From positions 24,579,944 to 24,643,943 of the forward strand of contig CM039188.1 in NCBI GenBank assembly GCA_008360975.2: DNA of 64,000 bases. The letters are read 5' to 3'. The notes under the pieces were generated by a model that saw only the letters and a program-made list of their open reading frames with translations, did not search any database and was not told the origin of the DNA. The translations under genes were made by a program, and so were the position numbers. Shown here in pieces: positions 59,835 to 64,000 of the stretch (position 1 is the stretch's first letter; every line of letters starts with the position of its first letter). This stretch comes from Lichenostomus cassidix. Its lineage: Eukaryota > Chordata > Aves > Passeriformes > Meliphagidae.

Positions 59835-60072
59835 ACACATAGGTTCACTGAAGGGTTAGATAAATTCATGTCACTTAATAGTAGCCTGGTTGTTACTTCC
59901 AACTCCAGATGTCTCTGTACCATTAATTATAATAAATCAAGAAACTGTACTGAGGAAAAAATTGCTCTAAATATGTCCTCATTATTACATTCCTCAATTA
60001 GCTCTAGACCCCCAGTGGAGCTGGGAGGCTGAACTCAATGGGCTCAACTCCCACCCCAGTGTAATGTTTATG
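59835..60072 (+). mobile_element. Possible old CR1-type LINE 3' end
   Basis: GGTTCACTGAAGGGTTAGATAAATTCATG-like sequence (59841 onward) and the closing GAGCTGGGAGGCTGAACTCA, ATGGGCTCAACTCCCACCCC (60018-60057) resemble the 3' UTR style of older CR1 families, in which a GGGTTGGATAAATTCATGG block precedes a GGCTGGACT..GATGG block. The tail does not end in the usual ATTCTATG repeats. The assignment needs a repeat-library search. Confidence 0.35.
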
Positions 60073-63000
60073 TTCACCTTATGTGTAAAACCTTTACAAA
60101 AAATAGTCTGGTTTCAATATAGAAAGTCTGACAACAGGCAGCAACAATGCAACTAAGTAGGAAACACAGGAAAAAAAGAGTTATGTCAATATAGAGCCAC
60201 TGACAGCAATGAAAATGTTCTGTTTTACACCTCCTGTAGTCTCTACTAAGGTAAGAGTATAAAGGATCACTGGGAGTATAACAAATGTTTCTCCCTGGGT
60301 CCGATGGATTACAGCCAGCCACGGCAGCAAGCTGCATGTGCTTACACTAGGGTTCAATTTGGCACAACAGCTGTAAGCACAACGTGGCTTAGAAACTGAT
60401 TTATGCTGGCTTCATAGGCAGCTGACAGCAGGCACCTCCCAGACAAACCTTATCGCGGGGATACGGGAAGAGAAGTGAGTAGAATCTTGGGCGGTGTGGC
60501 CACCCAAATCTGTGCAATATTTGTGTTGTCTTGGTTCACCTCTGTGAGCAAAAGTTGCAGAGGAAATGAATGAGTGAAGCAATAAAATCATTGGGTCAGG
60601 GGTGGGCAGGTGATGACACATTCCCCTGTGGAGTGTCAGAAGGGATAGTGCTCCAGAGGTCATCAGGTGGGGATGTTGTCCCCATCTAGGACACTGAGTT
60701 TAGCAGAGAGGTCAGTGTGTTTCCAGTCTGGCTCTGTTTTATCCTGCAGCCAGAGTGGGAAAAAGCTTGTCCTCAGGATAACAGCTTTGAGAAACCAGAA
60801 ATCTCCTTCCCATATTGAGGAAGGTAACAAGACAAGCATCTTCTGCATAAATTTACCCTCTAGTAATTCTACAGGATGACAGCATTGTGTTCCAGTCTAT
60901 TCTGGTTTTAGAGAGAAAAATACTGAAACCTCAACCAAACTATAATGATCTTAAAAGAACTGCTTTTTTTTGGTGTGGGTTTTTTTTTGTTTTGTTTCGT
61001 TTTTTGTTAACATTAGCTGCAAATCCTCAGATTTACACAGACATAGATCAAAACTAAAATGCAAATGGGAAATCACCAATGCAAGGGCAGTTACAGAGCA
61101 CCTGAGGGATTAGCAGGCCAAACATGCTTTGGTGGATATAGTTTTTAAAAAGTTTTCTCCTGTGAAGGATTATTTTGTCACTGTGTCTGTGAGACAAACT
61201 ATGTGAATAAAAGGTACTGGGGGAGGGGGGAGAATCATGCAATAAGAGGAATTATTTCCTGAAAACAAGCTTCCAAATCTGTCTTTAATCTTAGCTTCTC
61301 CCTTGAATCCTCTGTTGCTGTAATGACTTCCCTGCTCTGCCTCCTTTCCCTACTGACTGATCTGTGCTGAAGTTGGTTCAGAAGGAAAGCCAGGGCTCTG
61401 CAGAAGAGGCTGTGCTTGTCTGTGTGAAGTTTTGAGTCAGTGTGGCTAGACCACAAGCAGTATCTAATAAACAGCTTCACTGAACCTGAGATCTGCAGCT
61501 TTGCCATAGCACCAGCCCTTCCTGGTCCCTTGGGATCCTGGCATTGGATTTTGCCTGTGCTCCTGCACTGCAGGTTAGGAAGAAAATTTAAACAAAATCG
61601 GCAAGTCCATCTAAAATGCAGAAGATCAGAAGCCTGCAAAGAGTGTGAAAACTGTATATAATCCTGTAATCCTTGGTCCTTGTTTTTTCTTTTAGAGAAG
61701 AACAATAATTTCCTCTTTTTTTTCCCCTCTCTTTAAAACACTGCAAGCAAAATTGCCTGAGGTTGTTTTTTGTGTATGTAGTTGTTTATTCTAATTTGGT
61801 TGTTATTCCACTCTGTTTGCTTCAGCAACTTTAATTTCATTTTAATTTTATCTGATTTTTCAAGTCAATATTTTCTTAAAATCAGTGTTAGTTGGTACAA
61901 TTAAAGATCTGTACCAATTTAATTTTTTCAGAGTGGCAGGAGTGTTTAAGATTTCATCAGCAAATAGAATGCAGGTCTTCCCAGTCTTAAAAGATACCTT
62001 AACTTCCCTATCCAACAAAGAAACTAATATAGCAACCTGGCTGTACTCTTCACGACTCTTTGTCCAGCTTTTCTTCTTTCTTCCCTTTCCTTATCTTCTA
62101 GTAGCAGCAAAGACTAGATTCTTTTTACTTCACCAGTGTCGTACAAATATCTTCCCATCTAAGTCTTTTTAGAGCAGAGGGTTTAATTTTGTTTGCTAGT
62201 AGGTATAAGCATTGTCTGATGCTTGCTTTCCTGCTGTATTTTTCATCTTATCAGCCTTGCTTATACTCATTCTCCTTCCCTCTTAATCAAGCTCCTGTCC
62301 TATTCTGCTGATGGCATCTTTGTTAGTTGCAAAAACTTTTAAAATAAATTTAAAAAAACCCCCAAACCCTAAAAAAAAAAATTGCTAATATTCTCCAGCT
62401 GTCTCAGATTCAGTTTCAGCATCAAATGTAATCCAGAGTGCAAATACCCTTCACTTTGATTTGTGGTGGTGCAGCTCCTGGAAGTGCTTGGTGGGAGAGG
62501 TGCTGTGCAGAGCTTTAATTAAGGCCCTAAATTGCAAACACTCTCCACAAACAAGACAGAGTCAGGAGGCAAATGAGGGTCTAAAGATGTTCATAAAACC
62601 AGATGGTAGCATGCACTAGGTCAGTAGGAACCCTGCTAAATGGCACTCAAGGTTTGGCCCCATCTTGCCTGACTTAAGAGTGGCCATCCTCTGCCTCATT
62701 TGAAAAATCACCAGGGAACAAGCTGGAATTAAATAAGTACTGTAACTCTTATCCCGTGTCTGCTGCACTAGAAGAGAAAAGTATGTTTATATAAGAGCAC
62801 TTTTTACTGTTCTTACACTTTCCCACTCTCAGCTAAAGATATTAATGTTTTTCTCACAGTATTTATTTATAAAGAAAATTTATTCTGTTGAGGGGGGGTG
62901 TGACATTTATGCTGATTTTACCACAGCCTTTCCACTGCCTATGTCTTTTATTAGAGCTGTATTTCTTTCATTGCCTGATGTTCATCCCCTCTTAGAAGTA

Positions 63001-64000
63001 AAATATTTTACCAAGCTGACCATCTGATGAAACATTTTTTCTGCTAGCTTCAGAATATATTTACAAAGCAGCATTGGAGGAGTGAAGGCATATAACACTT
63101 TCAGACAGTGTGCCACAGCATAAGGGTGATAGAGGTTTATGGGAGATATAAGAGAAAGGAGGGAATCACTTCCTTAGGGTGATTAAGCAGATTTTATTTA
63201 CAGCACAAACTGGAAACATGCAAATTGTGTCTCTATTAAACACAACACTGCTTTAGAATTTAAGGCAGCTGGAGATGAACTCTTTGGTATTAATTTTCAC
63301 CTAGCATATAAATGTTAGATCAAGTTAAGGTTTAGGATATGTCAACTATTTTAAGTTTAAAAAATAAAGGCATGAGAAACAGAAATTTTGCAATTATTCC
63401 TAGAGAAACCATTGCAAGTACAATAAAAAGAAAATGGAAAGCCAAATTTTCAAGGCAAGTAAACCATGTAAGAGAAAGTAGTGCAAAGCTGAATCATAAA
63501 GTCTATTTAAGGTCTGCTATCCATTTTTTTATCATAGTTCTTTCACACCATTGCAGGAACTGGTGAGAACTGGTAGAAGTTAGGTTCTTTTCCTGTCTTG
63601 CCTCTCCCTTCATTCTCAGTCTTGATTCCCAACAGGGTAATTTGTGCTTCTCTGTGCTAAGCTGCTGCCACTCTGTGCAGGCAAAGGAGAACAACTAGGG
63701 CTCCCCTTCCCAGCAGAGGAGGCACTGGGTGAGACAGCAGCCTGCAAAGGAAGTACACACTCCAGAGGGGCTGGTGGAGGCCCACGAGATGCAGAGAGGT
63801 TGAGACCACCTGGGTCTGGCACAGAAACTGCTGATTAGAGTATGTGGGGGAAATTAATAAAAGCCAATCTGGACCAGACCCAGATCAGTGAGCAGTCATG
63901 GTGCCAGCTGTTCCCCCAGGCATATTGTAAAACTGCTTTTTCCCACTGCAGACTAAATTGAGAAAACACAGCATGTGATGGTGACTTCAGAGTGAATTTC
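60073..64000. other. Non-coding unique sequence
   Basis: About 3.9 kb with no recognised gene or transposon. The longest open frame of the window (minus, 61235-61705, 156 codons) lies here but has no domain, no signal peptide and an opposite-strand open frame over the same DNA. T/G-rich low complexity lies at 60963-61006. A few CpGs occur near 60453-60492, far too few for an island. Confidence 0.5.

Noticed and set aside
61235..61705. Longest open frame (156 codons, minus strand)
   Set aside because: No domain, signal peptide, start context or splice sites, and the opposite strand is also partly open. A frame of this length is expected by chance in 64 kb read in six frames.
1..64000. Prokaryotic-type features (operons, CRISPR array, insertion sequences, integrons, phage genes)
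   Set aside because: No long adjacent open frames, no regularly spaced repeats, no terminators, and CR1 and MIR elements show vertebrate nuclear DNA.
1..64000. Endogenous retrovirus or other viral copies
   Set aside because: I saw no LTR pair, primer-binding site, or gag-, pol- or env-like frame. The only reverse-transcriptase-related remnant belongs to the CR1 LINE at 23455-24072.
1..64000. tRNA, snRNA, rRNA or well-known microRNA genes
   Set aside because: No B-box-containing cloverleaf, snRNA core or familiar mature microRNA sequence noticed. Weakly expressed or novel hairpins cannot be excluded without folding software.

Overview
This window looks like vertebrate nuclear DNA from a bird. 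The main evidence is a set of CR1 retrotransposon fragments, the dominant bird LINE, ending in the terminal ATTCTATG-type repeats usual for CR1. Overall repeat density is low, CpG is scarce, the sequence is AT-rich, and stop codons are dense in all six frames. I cannot name the species. A passerine is possible but not shown. There is no operon, no ribosome-binding-site architecture, no tRNA or rRNA gene and no CRISPR array.

I recognise no protein-coding gene. The longest open frames (about 100 to 156 codons) are what a 64 kb AT-rich stretch gives by chance. None shows a domain, a family motif or a convincing exon series. The best single exon-like segment is 50036-50210: strong acceptor, 58 open codons, acceptable donor. 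It has no recognised product and no recognised partner exons. The window is most simply an intergenic desert or the inside of a large intron.

Layout. 1-3947: unique sequence with short simple repeats. 3948-4020: antisense CR1 fragment. 4021-6777: unique, with a candidate regulatory block near 5080-5220. 6778-6917: A-tailed segment that may be a small retroposed insert. 8.1-12.4 kb: several blocks rich in homeodomain, E-box and MAF-like motifs (8505-8670, 9700-9960, 11130-11230, 12160-12330). 16.0 kb: alternating purine-pyrimidine hairpin. 16.1-23.1 kb: mostly unique, with a short CR1 remnant at 20.5 kb. 23.17-24.07 kb: two CR1 pieces in opposite orientation, the larger carrying the decayed end of ORF2 and the 3' UTR. 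24.1-31.8 kb: unique, with a possible MIR piece. 31.83-32.0 kb: CR1 3' end. 32.78 kb: MIR-like fragment. 32.8-46 kb: unique, with simple repeats and small duplications. 46.05-46.25 kb: block with a paired-class homeodomain site and a 12-bp palindrome. 50.0 kb: exon-like segment. 50.6 and 55.05 kb: antisense MIR-like SINE relics. 52.83-53.06 and 53.60-53.75 kb: two blocks with forkhead-type sites. 56.73-56.91 kb: strand-asymmetric G/T tract. 59.84-60.07 kb: possible old CR1-type 3' end. The rest shows nothing I can support.

The most interesting reading is that the window is a regulatory landscape: several separate blocks with dense homeodomain, forkhead and MAF-type motifs, retained CpGs and short perfect inverted repeats, in sequence that otherwise has little structure. 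This is inference from composition and motifs. Conservation was not measured and would be the decisive test. I did not find a previously undescribed protein or RNA system that I could support.
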